A stretch of 64,000 nt of DNA, taken from NCBI GenBank assembly GCA_024998815.1, contig JACEUQ010000002.1, forward strand, positions 696,501 to 760,500, written 5' to 3'. Under the pieces are notes generated by a model. That model saw nothing but the letters and a program-made list of their open reading frames with translations. It had not been told where the DNA came from and did no database searches. Each line of letters starts with the position of its first letter. The stretch's first letter is position 1. Position numbers and translations under genes: made by a program. Shown one piece after another: positions 44,329 to 52,978 of this stretch. Origin of the DNA: Opitutus sp. (GTDB lineage Bacteria; Verrucomicrobiota; Verrucomicrobiia; Opitutales; Opitutaceae).

Positions 44329-45246
44329 GTGACACCTGCCAACACCCACACGGATCCGCCCGAGGTCAGTATTATCATGGCGGTTTTTAACCGACTCGAC
44401 CTCACCCAGCGCTGCCTCGTCACGCTGGAGCAGTCGCTCATCGGCGTAAATTTTGAAGTCTTGATCGTGGACGACGTGAGCACCGACGGAACACGCGATT
44501 TCTTAAAAACCCTCGGTTCGCTGCATCGGGTTTTTCTAAACGAGCGGAAGGGCAATTTCGCGATCAACAACAACCTCGCGGCGCGGGAAGCTCGGGCGGA
44601 ACGGCTGCTGTTTTTAAACAACGACACCGAACTCGCCCCCGGCTGGTATGAGCCGCTGCGGGAAGCGTTGGCGGAAAAACCCGACGCGGGGTTCATTGGC
44701 AACCACCAGACCAATCCAACGACCCGCCGCTACGATCACCTCGGCGTGGTCTTCGCACCGTGGCTAACGCCGACCCACTACGGGCAACATTTCGCGCGGG
44801 TTCCGGCCGTTCTGCGCACTGGTGTGACACCTTGGAGCGCGGTAACGGCGGCGTGTTGCCTGACGCACCGCGACACGTTTTGGGCGGCGGGCGGTTTTGA
44901 CGAAGCCTACGTGAACGGCTGCGAAGACATCGATTTGTGCCTGCGCATGCACCGGCTCGGGCGACGTCACTATGTGGCCAACGCGAGCGTGATCGTGCAC
45001 CACAAAGGCGCTTCGCCAGGGCGGAAGCGATTTAACGACGTCAATCTGGAGCGGTTCAAGGCGGTCTGGGGCGACACGATCCGGCGTGAGTTTGTGGCGA
45101 GCGACGCGCGGTTGTTCGCGAAAACCTACCTGCGCAAAACGTTGGTTTACCCGTGGAAATCCAATCTGGGTAAAACCTGGGCGTGCCTGCGGATTTTGGC
45201 GGGCTGGCCGGCCAGGCGCGCACCGAAAGTGTCACCTAATAGGTGA
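44329..45246 (+). CDS. GT2-type glycosyltransferase
   Basis: A 305-residue GT-A fold enzyme of family 2, opening 'VSIIMAVFNRLDLTQRCLVT' with the nucleotide-binding loop and the DxD-like metal site 'LLFLNNDTELAPGWY'. The start is the GTG at 44329. The last eight or so residues ('APKVSPNR') and the stop codon are encoded by the family C palindrome at the end of an IS-like element, so the C-terminus has been replaced or trimmed. It probably belongs to the surface-glycan region. Confidence 0.82.
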   Translation: MTPANTHTDPPEVSIIMAVFNRLDLTQRCLVTLEQSLIGVNFEVLIVDDVSTDGTRDFLKTLGSLHRVFLNERKGNFAINNNLAAREARAERLLFLNNDTELAPGWYEPLREALAEKPDAGFIGNHQTNPTTRRYDHLGVVFAPWLTPTHYGQHFARVPAVLRTGVTPWSAVTAACCLTHRDTFWAAGGFDEAYVNGCEDIDLCLRMHRLGRRHYVANASVIVHHKGASPGRKRFNDVNLERFKAVWGDTIRREFVASDARLFAKTYLRKTLVYPWKSNLGKTWACLRILAGWPARRAPKVSPNR

Positions 45247-45269
45247 CACTTTCGGTCTGGAGTTTGGCC
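45221..45269. repeat. Left 49-base inverted repeat (family C hairpin plus tag)
   Basis: Begins CACCGAAAGTGTCACCTAAT and ends GTCTGGAGTTTGGCC. The first 36 bases are the perfect hairpin ACCGAAAGTGTCACCT - AAT - AGGTGACACTTTCGGT. It is the exact inverse of 47064-47112. Confidence 0.95.
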
Positions 45270-45306
45270 CCAAAAGCAGGTGGATGCGAAGCGGCCGGAG
45301 GCCCGG

Positions 45307-46719
45307 TTACGCAGCGCGGAAGAGTGCTTCAGCCAAGAAGGGTGGCGCTTTTGATGAGTTCGTGGAGGGAGGGTCGGTCGACGTGAAGTCGGAGAAACTC
45401 TCTGGGGCGATCTGGTCGGCCCAGCATTCGCTGCGCAGGGTGCGCAAGAGGTCCCCCGTGGAACTGGTCGCAGGCGAGGCGCCCGAAGAGTGCGTGCGCC
45501 ATTTGGGCGGGCGAAGATGCGGCGGCGGATCAGGGGTTTGCCCCGCAGGATCGCCGAAGAGCAGGGCGGCGATTAACAACAGCGCATAGGCGGCGACGGT
45601 GGCGGCGGGTTGGTTGCGGTTGGAGGCGGCGGTGCGCAGTTGTGCCTGGCCGGTGCCGATCAGGGTTTTCTCATCCCGGAAGTTTCCCTCGATGACCCAA
45701 CGCCAGAGGTAATACTGGAGTTGGTCACCCACGGGCATATCCGGGTCGGTGCAAACCAAGAAGGCAGGCTGGCGATAGAGCAGCTTCGAGCCTGCGCGCA
45801 ATCGGTAGCCCACCGGGGCGATCACCATGACTTGCAACGGGAGCGTCGCCCCGGCTTTACGCCACAGCACCGGCCCGAGGGTCTTGATTTTAAAGGTGTG
45901 CTTTTTTCCGGCCGCATAAGCCTCGACGCTTTGCCAGGCCACGGTGTCGTCGGTGCGCAGCTCTTCCGGGGTCTGGACCGGCGCGCCATAGACCGGCGGG
46001 CGACCGGTGGCCGCGGGTGGTCCAGGCAGGGCGTTGAGCACGGCGTCCCGGCGGATCCGGCCGATATAAACGGTCTTGGCGGGCAGGCCCTTGAGTACGA
46101 CCGCATTGGTGTAACTGCCATCGCCGGCGACCACCAGTTTGCGCGTGTCTGGCAGCGCCTGGCGAAGCTGCTGGATGCGGGCGAGCGCGACGACATTAAG
46201 CCGCTGCTGTTTTTTCTTCTCCGTGTACTGCTGAACCTCGTCGGTAGTGGCTTTTTTACCCGGCTTTGGCGGCGTCGGCGCGTGGGTGAAATCCACCGGA
46301 ATCATCCGGGCGTGTCCGTCGGAACCAGGCCAGGCCGCAGAGAGTTGCACATAGCGCTGGCCGCGCACCAGGTTGGTTTGGAACGCGGGGCCGAGCGGAT
46401 CGCGTTTCCAGCCGACGCCGTCGATCTTGACCCCGGTTTTGCGTACCAGGGTGTCATCGATGGCGGCCACCAACGGGGTAAGCGCCGGCAGGTTTACCTC
46501 AAGCTCATGGAGGACCGTGCGGAAAAGCCCCGCCGGCTTCACCCGGTCACGCGAATACAACCGGTAGTCGGCCGTCCAGTCCTGCTGGGCACGCCCGCAC
46601 AGACAAATCAGGTTGGTAAGAGTCCCCCGGCACGGTGAAACCAGTGCCGCCATGAGATGCCCCTGCAGTCTCCGGGCGCACTCGGGGGCGGCGCAAGCCG
46701 CAGCACAAGCCCGTTTCAT
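45307..46719 (-). CDS. Transposase, DDE (IS4-superfamily)
   Basis: A 470-residue transposase. The catalytic residues are visible: Asp in 'PLVAAIDDTLVRKTG', Asp in 'KLVVAGDGSYTNAV', and Glu in 'WRWVIEGNFRDEKTLIG', the last being the Y-x2-x3-E-like stretch of the IS4 superfamily. A long beta-insert lies between the second Asp and the Glu. The start at 46719 is set by an ATGA overlap with the AbrB-like gene (an earlier ATG at 46749 is possible). The exact IS family was not decided. Confidence 0.85.
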   Translation of the reverse strand: MKRACAAACAAPECARRLQGHLMAALVSPCRGTLTNLICLCGRAQQDWTADYRLYSRDRVKPAGLFRTVLHELEVNLPALTPLVAAIDDTLVRKTGVKIDGVGWKRDPLGPAFQTNLVRGQRYVQLSAAWPGSDGHARMIPVDFTHAPTPPKPGKKATTDEVQQYTEKKKQQRLNVVALARIQQLRQALPDTRKLVVAGDGSYTNAVVLKGLPAKTVYIGRIRRDAVLNALPGPPAATGRPPVYGAPVQTPEELRTDDTVAWQSVEAYAAGKKHTFKIKTLGPVLWRKAGATLPLQVMVIAPVGYRLRAGSKLLYRQPAFLVCTDPDMPVGDQLQYYLWRWVIEGNFRDEKTLIGTGQAQLRTAASNRNQPAATVAAYALLLIAALLFGDPAGQTPDPPPHLRPPKWRTHSSGASPATSSTGDLLRTLRSECWADQIAPESFSDFTSTDPPSTNSSKAPPFLAEALFRAA

Positions 46720-46973
46720 AAGTCGTCCCAGCCGATCGGATAAACCCAACTGGACTTTTTTTTAACGCCTACGTCCACCAGCTCGGGCGTGACCGGCATA
46801 ACGGGCGCGACCAGACTGCGTGAGAGGACCAAATGATGCGCGTCGGTGACGGTCCACTCGACGGCCTCCGACTTGGCGAACCCCATCGTCTGGGCGATGG
46901 AAGCGGGTAATGTCACATACCACTGCTCACTGTTTTTGCGGATGATGCGCTGAACTTTGGTGGTGGTGCTCAT
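46716..46973 (-). CDS. AbrB/SpoVT-like DNA-binding protein
   Basis: An 85-residue protein starting MSTTTKVQRIIRKNSEQW. The stretch 'YVTLPASIAQTMGFAKSEAV' followed by 'EWTVTDAHHLVLSR' is the swapped-hairpin AbrB/MazE DNA-binding fold. An upstream ATG at 47027 would add 18 basic residues. Its stop overlaps the transposase start (ATGA), so the two are translated together. It may be a repressor of the transposase promoter or an antitoxin-like part; no toxin gene is adjacent. Confidence 0.7.
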   Translation of the reverse strand: MSTTTKVQRIIRKNSEQWYVTLPASIAQTMGFAKSEAVEWTVTDAHHLVLSRSLVAPVMPVTPELVDVGVKKKSSWVYPIGWDDL

Positions 46974-47063
46974 GGTCCGACACCATCGTTCATGGCCACG
47001 CTTTTTCCCATGGGCCCGACGCCCCATTTATCTCTAGGGCCTTCTCCGGGCCAACTAGTCAGA

Positions 47064-47112
47064 GGCCAAACTCCAGACCGAAAGTGTCACCTAATAGGTG
47101 ACACTTTCGGTG
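47064..47112. repeat. Right 49-base inverted repeat (family C hairpin plus tag)
   Basis: The exact inverse of 45221-45269: GGCCAAACTCCAGACCGAAA ... ACACTTTCGGTG. Outside it, AACTAGTCAGA extends the match to the tag at 29381 (TCTGGAGTTTGGCCCCTGAC). Confidence 0.95.
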
Positions 47113-47333
47113 GGACGCCGTCGCCCCGCGTGTAGGCGTCCAGAGGACGCAGGGGGCCAAAATTGCGGTCGTCCACACTGACCATCCACATCGGTCGACC
47201 TGATTGCTGTCGGTTGCGCGTCCGGTCCAGCTGGTTTATTTCCAGCTGGTTGTGTCCGGCCTGTTGCGGGTCCGCTGGGTAGCCGGAGAAAACATCCCGT
47301 TCCAGCGCCTGCGGGCTAAAGCACCGCACTACC

Positions 47334-48533
47334 TCAAAGCGCTTTTTTCTTGGCGTAGGCAAACGCCTCGCCGATGCGCTCGATCTGTTCGTCGCTGTGA
47401 CCGGCGGAAATGGCAGTGCGAATCAGGTCTTTGCCGATCGGTACGGCGGGGGCGATCGACATGACGGTGAACACGTTTTTCTCCAGCAACGCCTGCCAAA
47501 AGGCGTAGGCGCGCTGCTTGTCACCGATCACCACGGGCACGGCGGGCGTTTCGCTGCCCCAGGTGTCCAACCCAAGGTTTTTTAACATCGCCGTGTAACG
47601 GCGGGTGTTGGTCCAAAGGCGTTCGAGGTGCTCCGGTTCGGATTGGAGCACGTCGAGGGCGGCCGAGGCGGCGGCGGTTTGCGACGGGCTGAGCGAGGCG
47701 CTGAAAATCGTGTGTTTACTGTGCGTGCGCAGGTACTCGATCAGCGCGCGATCGCCGGCCACGTAACCGCCGGTGCTTGCGAGGGCCTTGGACATGCTGC
47801 CGCAGATGATATCAACATCGGCGGTGAGCCCGAAGTGGTCGCAGGTCCCGCGCCCCTGCCGGCCAAGCACGCCAAAACCGTGGGCGTCGTCGAGCACGTT
47901 AAAACAGGTGAACTCCTTGGCAATCGCGAGCAGGCCGGGCAAGTCGGCGATATGGCCTTCCATCGAGTAAATGCCCTCGATGACCATCATCTTGGCCACT
48001 GCCGGAGGCAGACTGGTGACTACGGCGCGCAGGTCTTCGGCGCTGTTATGGGAAAAACGCTCGACGGTGGCAGTCGACAGGCGGATGCCGTCCCACAGGC
48101 AGGAGTGGATGTTTTTGTCGGCGAGGATGACGTCGCCTTTTTGGGCAAAGGCGGCGATGCCGGATAGGCAGGACAAATAACCGGCGGCGTGAACGTGGCA
48201 GGCTTCTTTACCCAAAAACGCGGCGAGTTTTTCCTCGAGTTCGAGGTGATAAGCACGTGAGCCGTTGGAAACGCGCGCACCGGTCGGGCTGGAGCCCCAT
48301 TTGAGAAGGGCGGCGCGGGACGCCTCGATGACCTTCGGATGGAAGGAAAGCCCGAGGTAGTCGTTACTCGCCAACATGATCATGTCGCGGCCCTGAAGGC
48401 GCACGGTGGTGCCCTGCTGGGCTTCCATGGCGTGGTAGTAGGGCGCGTACCGCAGGCGCAGCTTCGTGGCCGAATCGTCACGGGCGCGCTCAGCGATCGG
48501 TTTTTTGGACTTGGAGAAAAAAGGGAAGGCCAT
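47334..48533 (-). CDS. Alpha-oxoamine synthase (BioF/serine palmitoyltransferase-like)
   Basis: A 399-residue PLP enzyme that condenses an acyl thioester with an amino acid to give an amino ketone. The PLP lysine is Lys249 in 'CGSMSKALASTGGYVAG', with Asp216/His218 in 'VLDDAHGFGVLG' and a stacking-type His143 in 'DKNIHSCLWDG'. The family includes BioF, glycine C-acetyltransferase and serine palmitoyltransferase; the basic N-terminal extension and the SKALAS context favour the SPT side over BioF, but this needs a tree. No bio genes are near. It is the last gene of an exporter operon, 28 bases after the ATPase gene. Confidence 0.82.
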   Translation of the reverse strand: MAFPFFSKSKKPIAERARDDSATKLRLRYAPYYHAMEAQQGTTVRLQGRDMIMLASNDYLGLSFHPKVIEASRAALLKWGSSPTGARVSNGSRAYHLELEEKLAAFLGKEACHVHAAGYLSCLSGIAAFAQKGDVILADKNIHSCLWDGIRLSTATVERFSHNSAEDLRAVVTSLPPAVAKMMVIEGIYSMEGHIADLPGLLAIAKEFTCFNVLDDAHGFGVLGRQGRGTCDHFGLTADVDIICGSMSKALASTGGYVAGDRALIEYLRTHSKHTIFSASLSPSQTAAASAALDVLQSEPEHLERLWTNTRRYTAMLKNLGLDTWGSETPAVPVVIGDKQRAYAFWQALLEKNVFTVMSIAPAVPIGKDLIRTAISAGHSDEQIERIGEAFAYAKKKAL

Positions 48534-48561
48534 GGTTAAATGCTAAAAGCCGGCGATGCAC

Positions 48562-49236
48562 CTAAGCCAGAATCACGCCGTCCTGCATACGAAAAACGTG
48601 GTCGCAGCGGTTGGCCAAATCGGGGTTGTGCGACACCATCAGCAGCGCTTGGCCGCGTTGGTGGGCGATGTCGCTGAGCAACGCGAACACCCGGTCGGCG
48701 TTGGCGTGGTCCAAGTTACCCGTGGGCTCATCGGCCAGAATCAAACCGGGGTCGTTGGCCAACGCACGGGCAATGGCCACGCGCTGCTGTTCACCGCCTG
48801 ATAACTGCGTACCCAGACGCCGGGTTTTGTCACCCAGTCCGACGGCGGCGAGTAGGTCCGACGCCTTGGCTCGCATCGCTTCTTCGGGCAGGCGGCCAAG
48901 TTTGCGCATCGGCAGCATGACGTTCTCCAGCGCGGTGAACTCCTTGAGTAAAAAATGAAACTGGAAAACAAAGCCCATGTGCTCATTACGCACGGCTGTG
49001 CGCTCGTCGTCGGACAGCCGACTGGTCTCGCGGTCGCCCACCCAGATTCGCCCCTCGTCGGGGATGTCGAGCAGGCCGATGAGGTAAAGCAGCGTACTTT
49101 TGCCCGAGCCGGAATGGCCGGCGATGGCGTAGGTGCGCCCGCGCTCGATAGTGAAGCCGACTCCGCGCAGCGCGTGGCAGCGGGTGTCGCCCTCGCCCAG
49201 GTGGCGATGGAGGTTTTCGACGCGCAGCAGGCTCAT
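48562..49236 (-). CDS. ABC transporter ATP-binding protein, LolD/MacB type
   Basis: A 224-residue ATPase that drives an export-type permease. It has Walker A 'IAGHSGSGKSTLLYLIG', the signature 'LSGGEQQRVAIARA', Walker B 'LILADEPTGNLD', and the His switch 'MVSHNPDLAN'. The start is the ATG at 49236, which overlaps the permease stop (ATGA). The ATPase belongs to the LolD/MacB/DevA group used with FtsX-type permeases. It lies between the permease and the alpha-oxoamine synthase. Confidence 0.93.
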   Translation of the reverse strand: MSLLRVENLHRHLGEGDTRCHALRGVGFTIERGRTYAIAGHSGSGKSTLLYLIGLLDIPDEGRIWVGDRETSRLSDDERTAVRNEHMGFVFQFHFLLKEFTALENVMLPMRKLGRLPEEAMRAKASDLLAAVGLGDKTRRLGTQLSGGEQQRVAIARALANDPGLILADEPTGNLDHANADRVFALLSDIAHQRGQALLMVSHNPDLANRCDHVFRMQDGVILA

Positions 49237-50477
49237 GAGGAACTCCCCCGGATGACCGCGCCCGGCTCCAGACGAGCGGCGCGGCGAGATGGGAAATAAC
49301 TGGCAATTAACACCACGATTGTGGCGATGACTGCGGCCGCCACGTAGTGCCACGGATCCCACAAGACGACGAAGTGGTCGCTGGCGAAAATCCCGCGGAT
49401 GCGAATCGGGATATGCGAAAGAGTGTAAGTCCCCAAGGCGGCGGCCGCGCACCCGAGCACCACCCCGACCACCACGACAATACCGCCTTGCAGCATAAAA
49501 ATACGGCTGATGTCGGCCCGCGTGTAGCCCATTGAACGCAGGATGGCGATTTCGCGGGTCTTATCGACGACGATCATCACCAAGGTGTTAAACATGCCCA
49601 AGCCGGAGATAAAAATGATGGTCGAGATGGTCAGGGCGGAGGAAATACGCAGCACGCTAAAAACCTGCAGCCAGGTTTTCTCGCGTTCCTGCCACGCCAT
49701 GGTGGAGTGCGAAACAGCCTGCTCAATGCGGGGGGCGAGCGCAGGGGCGAGCGAGGGATCGAGCAGGTTGATTTGGATGAACGAGGCACCCGTAGGCTTG
49801 TTGAGCAGGGTACGAATAGCGGAAAGGTGCAGGTAGACGCGTTCGCGATCCACTTGATCGATACCCGTTTCAAAAATGGCGGCGACGCGGTAACGTTGCG
49901 GTTCGCCCGGCCCATCGAGCAAAACGGAATCCCCCACTTGCAAATTCATCCGCCTGGCTATTCGCGATCCAGCGATCAGGGCGTAGGGGCTTTCGCCAAA
50001 GGCTTTGATCGAGCCGTCAATAATCTGAGTGTCGAGGTCGGATACATTAAGGAAGGTATCGAGTTCGATACCGTAGGGCTTGGTGTCGTATTCGCGGAAA
50101 TTAGCGATGAGCGTGGCATTGCCCCGAATGACGGGCGAGGCCGCCGTGACCTCGGCGAAGCCATTGAGCGCGTCGATGACAACCTTAGGGTGCTGAATGC
50201 CTGGGATATACTTAACCGAGCCCTCCACTGCGATGGAGAAGCTGCTGCCCTCGGTTGCAGTAATCGCACGGGTCGACTGAATGCGGTCTTCAATGCGAAC
50301 CATCCCGTTTACCCCGAGGATGGTTTTGATAAAATAGGCCTCGAAGCCGGCGGTCTGGGCCTGGGTGATGACAAAAAAAGCCACCCCGAAAACGATGCCC
50401 GTCAGGCTCATGAGCATGGCGCGCTTGCGGGCGCCAAGGAAGCGGAGCGCAATGAGCAGGGAAGGAGGCATGGGCAA
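49233..50477 (-). CDS. ABC transporter permease, FtsX/MacB type
   Basis: A 414-residue membrane protein of the MacB/LolE/DevC group. An N-terminal helix ('RAMLMSLTGIVFGVAFFVIT') is followed by a large periplasmic domain (about 45-270) and an FtsX core with three helices near the C-terminus ('ISSALTISTIIFISGLGMFN', 'GGIVVVVGVVLGCAAAALG', 'WHYVAAAVIATIVVLIASYF'). The ending matches 'P-A-R-x-A-A-x-L-x-P-x-x-x-I-R'. It starts 10 bases after the adaptor gene. Confidence 0.93.
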   Translation of the reverse strand: MPMPPSLLIALRFLGARKRAMLMSLTGIVFGVAFFVITQAQTAGFEAYFIKTILGVNGMVRIEDRIQSTRAITATEGSSFSIAVEGSVKYIPGIQHPKVVIDALNGFAEVTAASPVIRGNATLIANFREYDTKPYGIELDTFLNVSDLDTQIIDGSIKAFGESPYALIAGSRIARRMNLQVGDSVLLDGPGEPQRYRVAAIFETGIDQVDRERVYLHLSAIRTLLNKPTGASFIQINLLDPSLAPALAPRIEQAVSHSTMAWQEREKTWLQVFSVLRISSALTISTIIFISGLGMFNTLVMIVVDKTREIAILRSMGYTRADISRIFMLQGGIVVVVGVVLGCAAAALGTYTLSHIPIRIRGIFASDHFVVLWDPWHYVAAAVIATIVVLIASYFPSRRAARLEPGAVIRGSSS

Positions 50478-50486
50478 TAAACAGAA

Positions 50487-51593
50487 TTAGCGGCTGACCT
50501 GAACGCGCATGCCGTCGCGGAGCGACTCGAGTTGTGTCAACGCCACCTGCGCGTTTTCCGGCACCCCATCAAGGATCTCCACCGCACTCAGGCTTCGAAA
50601 ACCCACCGTAACGGGGCGACGGTACGCCACGCCATTTTCGACCACAAAAACCGCCCCATCCTTCAGCGCGGAACGCGGCGCAATCAACGCACCCTCACGA
50701 CGGTTGCGAATGATACTGGCCTCACCACTTAAGCCCGGAATAAGGCGGTCGGTGGGGATATCCACGTCCAGGTAAGCGCGGTATTGCTGATTGAGCGGAT
50801 CGGCATTGGGCAGAACTTTGACCACCTTGGCCGGATAAAGCTCAGGCCCGTAAGCTAGGAAGCGCACCGATGCATCCAAACCGATACGGATACCGGAAAA
50901 GTCCTCCTCATTGATGCGGGCTTCGACCTGAATCGCCTTACTAAACATGCGAACCAACGGAGCGCGCACCGCAACCACCTCACCGGGCTGCGCAAACAGC
51001 TCGGTCACCGTTCCCGAGGTCGGGGCCTTGACGTGGCAATCCGCGATATCCCGACGGAGAAGCTTAATGGTGTGTTCCAGACCACCGAGTTTAAGGTCCC
51101 GCTCAAGGTGGTCCTTGCTCTGTTTTTCAATGAACATGGCAAGCTCATCTTGACGGCGCTTGAGCTCGAGTTCGGGGTATTCACCCGCCTTAGTACGAGC
51201 AGCAAAGTTGGCCAGATCCTCCTTGCGACGCTCAATGGCAGTGCGCTGATCAAGATCTAGCGCAAATTGTTGGCGGGAATTCTCTAAAGCGAGCAGCAGC
51301 TGTGAAAGCGTGAGTTCATACTTGGAGCTGTCGATTTCGAACAGCAGATCGCCCTCACTCACCACTTGGCCAATTTTCAAGTTCGATTTGCGCACAAGAC
51401 CGGCGACATCACTTGAGATCGTCACTTGAAACTCTGGATCCACTTTGACTGCGGCGGGCACGGCATCGAGTGCCCTATCACGCGTTATTGTGGCGACAGC
51501 CACCTCCGGACGCCCCCCAAAGAACAAACCACCGACGATCACGGCGCCCACAATAGTTGCGAACACAAGTAGTGATTTAGGCCTGAACTTCAT
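50487..51593 (-). CDS. Periplasmic adaptor (HlyD/MacA-type membrane fusion protein)
   Basis: A 368-residue protein with one N-terminal membrane anchor ('SLLVFATIVGAVIVGGLFF'), a barrel-sandwich domain ('VTISSDVAGLVRKSNLKIGQ', 'VKAPTSGTVTELFAQPGEVV'), a long coiled-coil hairpin (about 95-190) and beta-barrel C-terminal parts. This is the adaptor that links the inner-membrane pump to TolC. It follows the tolC gene by 62 bases. Confidence 0.93.
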   Translation of the reverse strand: MKFRPKSLLVFATIVGAVIVGGLFFGGRPEVAVATITRDRALDAVPAAVKVDPEFQVTISSDVAGLVRKSNLKIGQVVSEGDLLFEIDSSKYELTLSQLLLALENSRQQFALDLDQRTAIERRKEDLANFAARTKAGEYPELELKRRQDELAMFIEKQSKDHLERDLKLGGLEHTIKLLRRDIADCHVKAPTSGTVTELFAQPGEVVAVRAPLVRMFSKAIQVEARINEEDFSGIRIGLDASVRFLAYGPELYPAKVVKVLPNADPLNQQYRAYLDVDIPTDRLIPGLSGEASIIRNRREGALIAPRSALKDGAVFVVENGVAYRRPVTVGFRSLSAVEILDGVPENAQVALTQLESLRDGMRVQVSR

Positions 51594-51655
51594 ATGTTAT
51601 TGCAACCCGTTGTTTTATAGCAAACTTACATCCAATTAAAGAGGCGCCCTGCTGC

Positions 51656-52978
51656 TCACAAATTAACCGCAGCTGGTAGCGTCAGATCAAGGTAGTCGTT
51701 AATCGCCAACAACAATCGCACGCGTGTGCGCGAAACAGTCTGCTGGGCTTCGTTATGAACCACCTGCTTACTACGGAGTTCCTGCTGCGAGATTCGTCCC
51801 TCCTTAGCATCTCGCTCCTGCACCGCGAATTTCTGCGTGGCGAGTTCGGCACGCCGCTGATCAATCTGCAGCTGACGAGCGGAAAAACCGATCATCGCTA
51901 CCACCGTGGCACACTGAAGACGCAGTTCATCGCGAAAGGCGACCAGCTGCGCATCCAACCGACGCTGACGCAAGAGGACTTCGCGTTTTTTCGCTGAATT
52001 GGATGAGCCGTCAAACACGTTCCATGCCATGCTCACACCAACAAAATAAGAAAGAGTCTGCACGCTGTCCGCGCTCGATGTGTTCGTCTGAGACTGCCAC
52101 GTGGCGGCAGTGAAATTAAAATTGGGCCGCTGGGCCGCCTTGACCTTGATCAACTCCAGCCGTTCCCGTGCGACAAAATTCTGCCGACGCATCACCTCGG
52201 AGCTATCCTGTAGCCAGGCATCATCGCGCAACGATTGATTTTGATCCGCCCATGCAATCACAGCCGCCGCGTCCGGGTTGGGGACCGGCACGTTTAACGC
52301 GAGTGGGGCATCCCATCCTAGATTAAGCTTAAAATTGACTAAAATGCGCCGCTGCTGGGCTTCAACTAAGTCAATATCGACCAAACTCTGACTTAGATCG
52401 AGGTTGGCCTGCTCAATGGCAATGTCGGAAGCCGTGCCCTGTTCCTTGTCGGTCTGAGTCCGAGTGATACCGTCTTGAATCTGTTGCCGACGGAGGCGCA
52501 AGGTGACCAATGACTCCTGATTGACCAACAGAGTTAAATAATCAGCCCGCAGCGTCCGCTTCATTTGCCGCAGGATAAAAACGCGTTGGAGTTCCTCGTT
52601 TTTAAAGTCCAGCCGCGCCTGCTCGATGGCGGCGTCGAGGGCACCCCAATTATAAAGCGGTCGAGTGATGGACGCGTTAAACCCAAGGCCCATATTCTGC
52701 TTCGCCGGGGTGTCTCCCGTCATGTACATTGTCTTGGTGATACCTGAGTTAAACCCGACATCCACACGCGGATAGTATTTACCCTCCGCCGCTTCCAGCC
52801 GCGCAACCGACTCCTTTTGCGCAAGGCTTTGGGCCACTAACGCGGGAGCATTTTCACGCGCCTTTTCCAGCAAGCTATTAAGCTCGGGGATTTCGGCCTC
52901 CGGATATTGAATGGGAGCGGCCGACAAAGAGCCGAGGGACAGCAACGCAAGGCCAAGCAGACGACGTGGATAATGCAT
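51656..52978 (-). CDS. TolC-like outer membrane channel
   Basis: A 440-residue outer membrane efflux protein. A signal peptide (MHYPRRLLGLALLSLGSLSA) precedes the tandem helical repeats of the TolC family ('NSLLEKARENAPALVAQSLA', 'GLGFNASITRPLYNWGALDA', 'FVGVSMAWNVFDGSSN'). The start at 52978 gives a proper signal peptide; an ATG at 53005 adds nine residues. It is the first gene of the tolC-hlyD-permease-ATPase-oxoamine synthase run, all on the minus strand. Confidence 0.92.
   Translation of the reverse strand: MHYPRRLLGLALLSLGSLSAAPIQYPEAEIPELNSLLEKARENAPALVAQSLAQKESVARLEAAEGKYYPRVDVGFNSGITKTMYMTGDTPAKQNMGLGFNASITRPLYNWGALDAAIEQARLDFKNEELQRVFILRQMKRTLRADYLTLLVNQESLVTLRLRRQQIQDGITRTQTDKEQGTASDIAIEQANLDLSQSLVDIDLVEAQQRRILVNFKLNLGWDAPLALNVPVPNPDAAAVIAWADQNQSLRDDAWLQDSSEVMRRQNFVARERLELIKVKAAQRPNFNFTAATWQSQTNTSSADSVQTLSYFVGVSMAWNVFDGSSNSAKKREVLLRQRRLDAQLVAFRDELRLQCATVVAMIGFSARQLQIDQRRAELATQKFAVQERDAKEGRISQQELRSKQVVHNEAQQTVSRTRVRLLLAINDYLDLTLPAAVNL

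Larger units (their letters stand above)
45221..47112. mobile_element. IS-like element with AbrB-like gene and DDE transposase
   Basis: A 1.89-kb segment lies between two inverted 49-base repeats (45221-45269 and 47064-47112), each made of the family C hairpin plus the tag TCTGGAGTTTGGCC. It carries a transposase (45307-46719) and, in front of it and coupled by ATGA, an AbrB-like gene. No target-site duplication could be found: the flanks GCGC and GGGA do not match. So the repeats may be the real ends, or sites used by the element. Confidence 0.75.

Noticed and set aside
45610-46638. A 342-codon plus-strand frame opposite the transposase
   Set aside because: The minus-strand frame has the catalytic residues and family sequence; this one is a shadow.
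45307-46973. Toxin-antitoxin module formed by the AbrB-like gene
   Set aside because: The partner gene is a transposase with D, D, E residues, not a toxin.
47087-47362. A 91-codon minus-strand frame between the alpha-oxoamine synthase and the IS-like end
   Set aside because: Its end is encoded by the family C palindrome and its start runs into the synthase gene; no family was recognised. It could be a gene remnant but is not supported.
47334-48533. Biotin synthesis gene bioF
   Set aside because: It is not excluded as a family member, but no bio gene is near and the operon is an exporter; I left the symbol empty.
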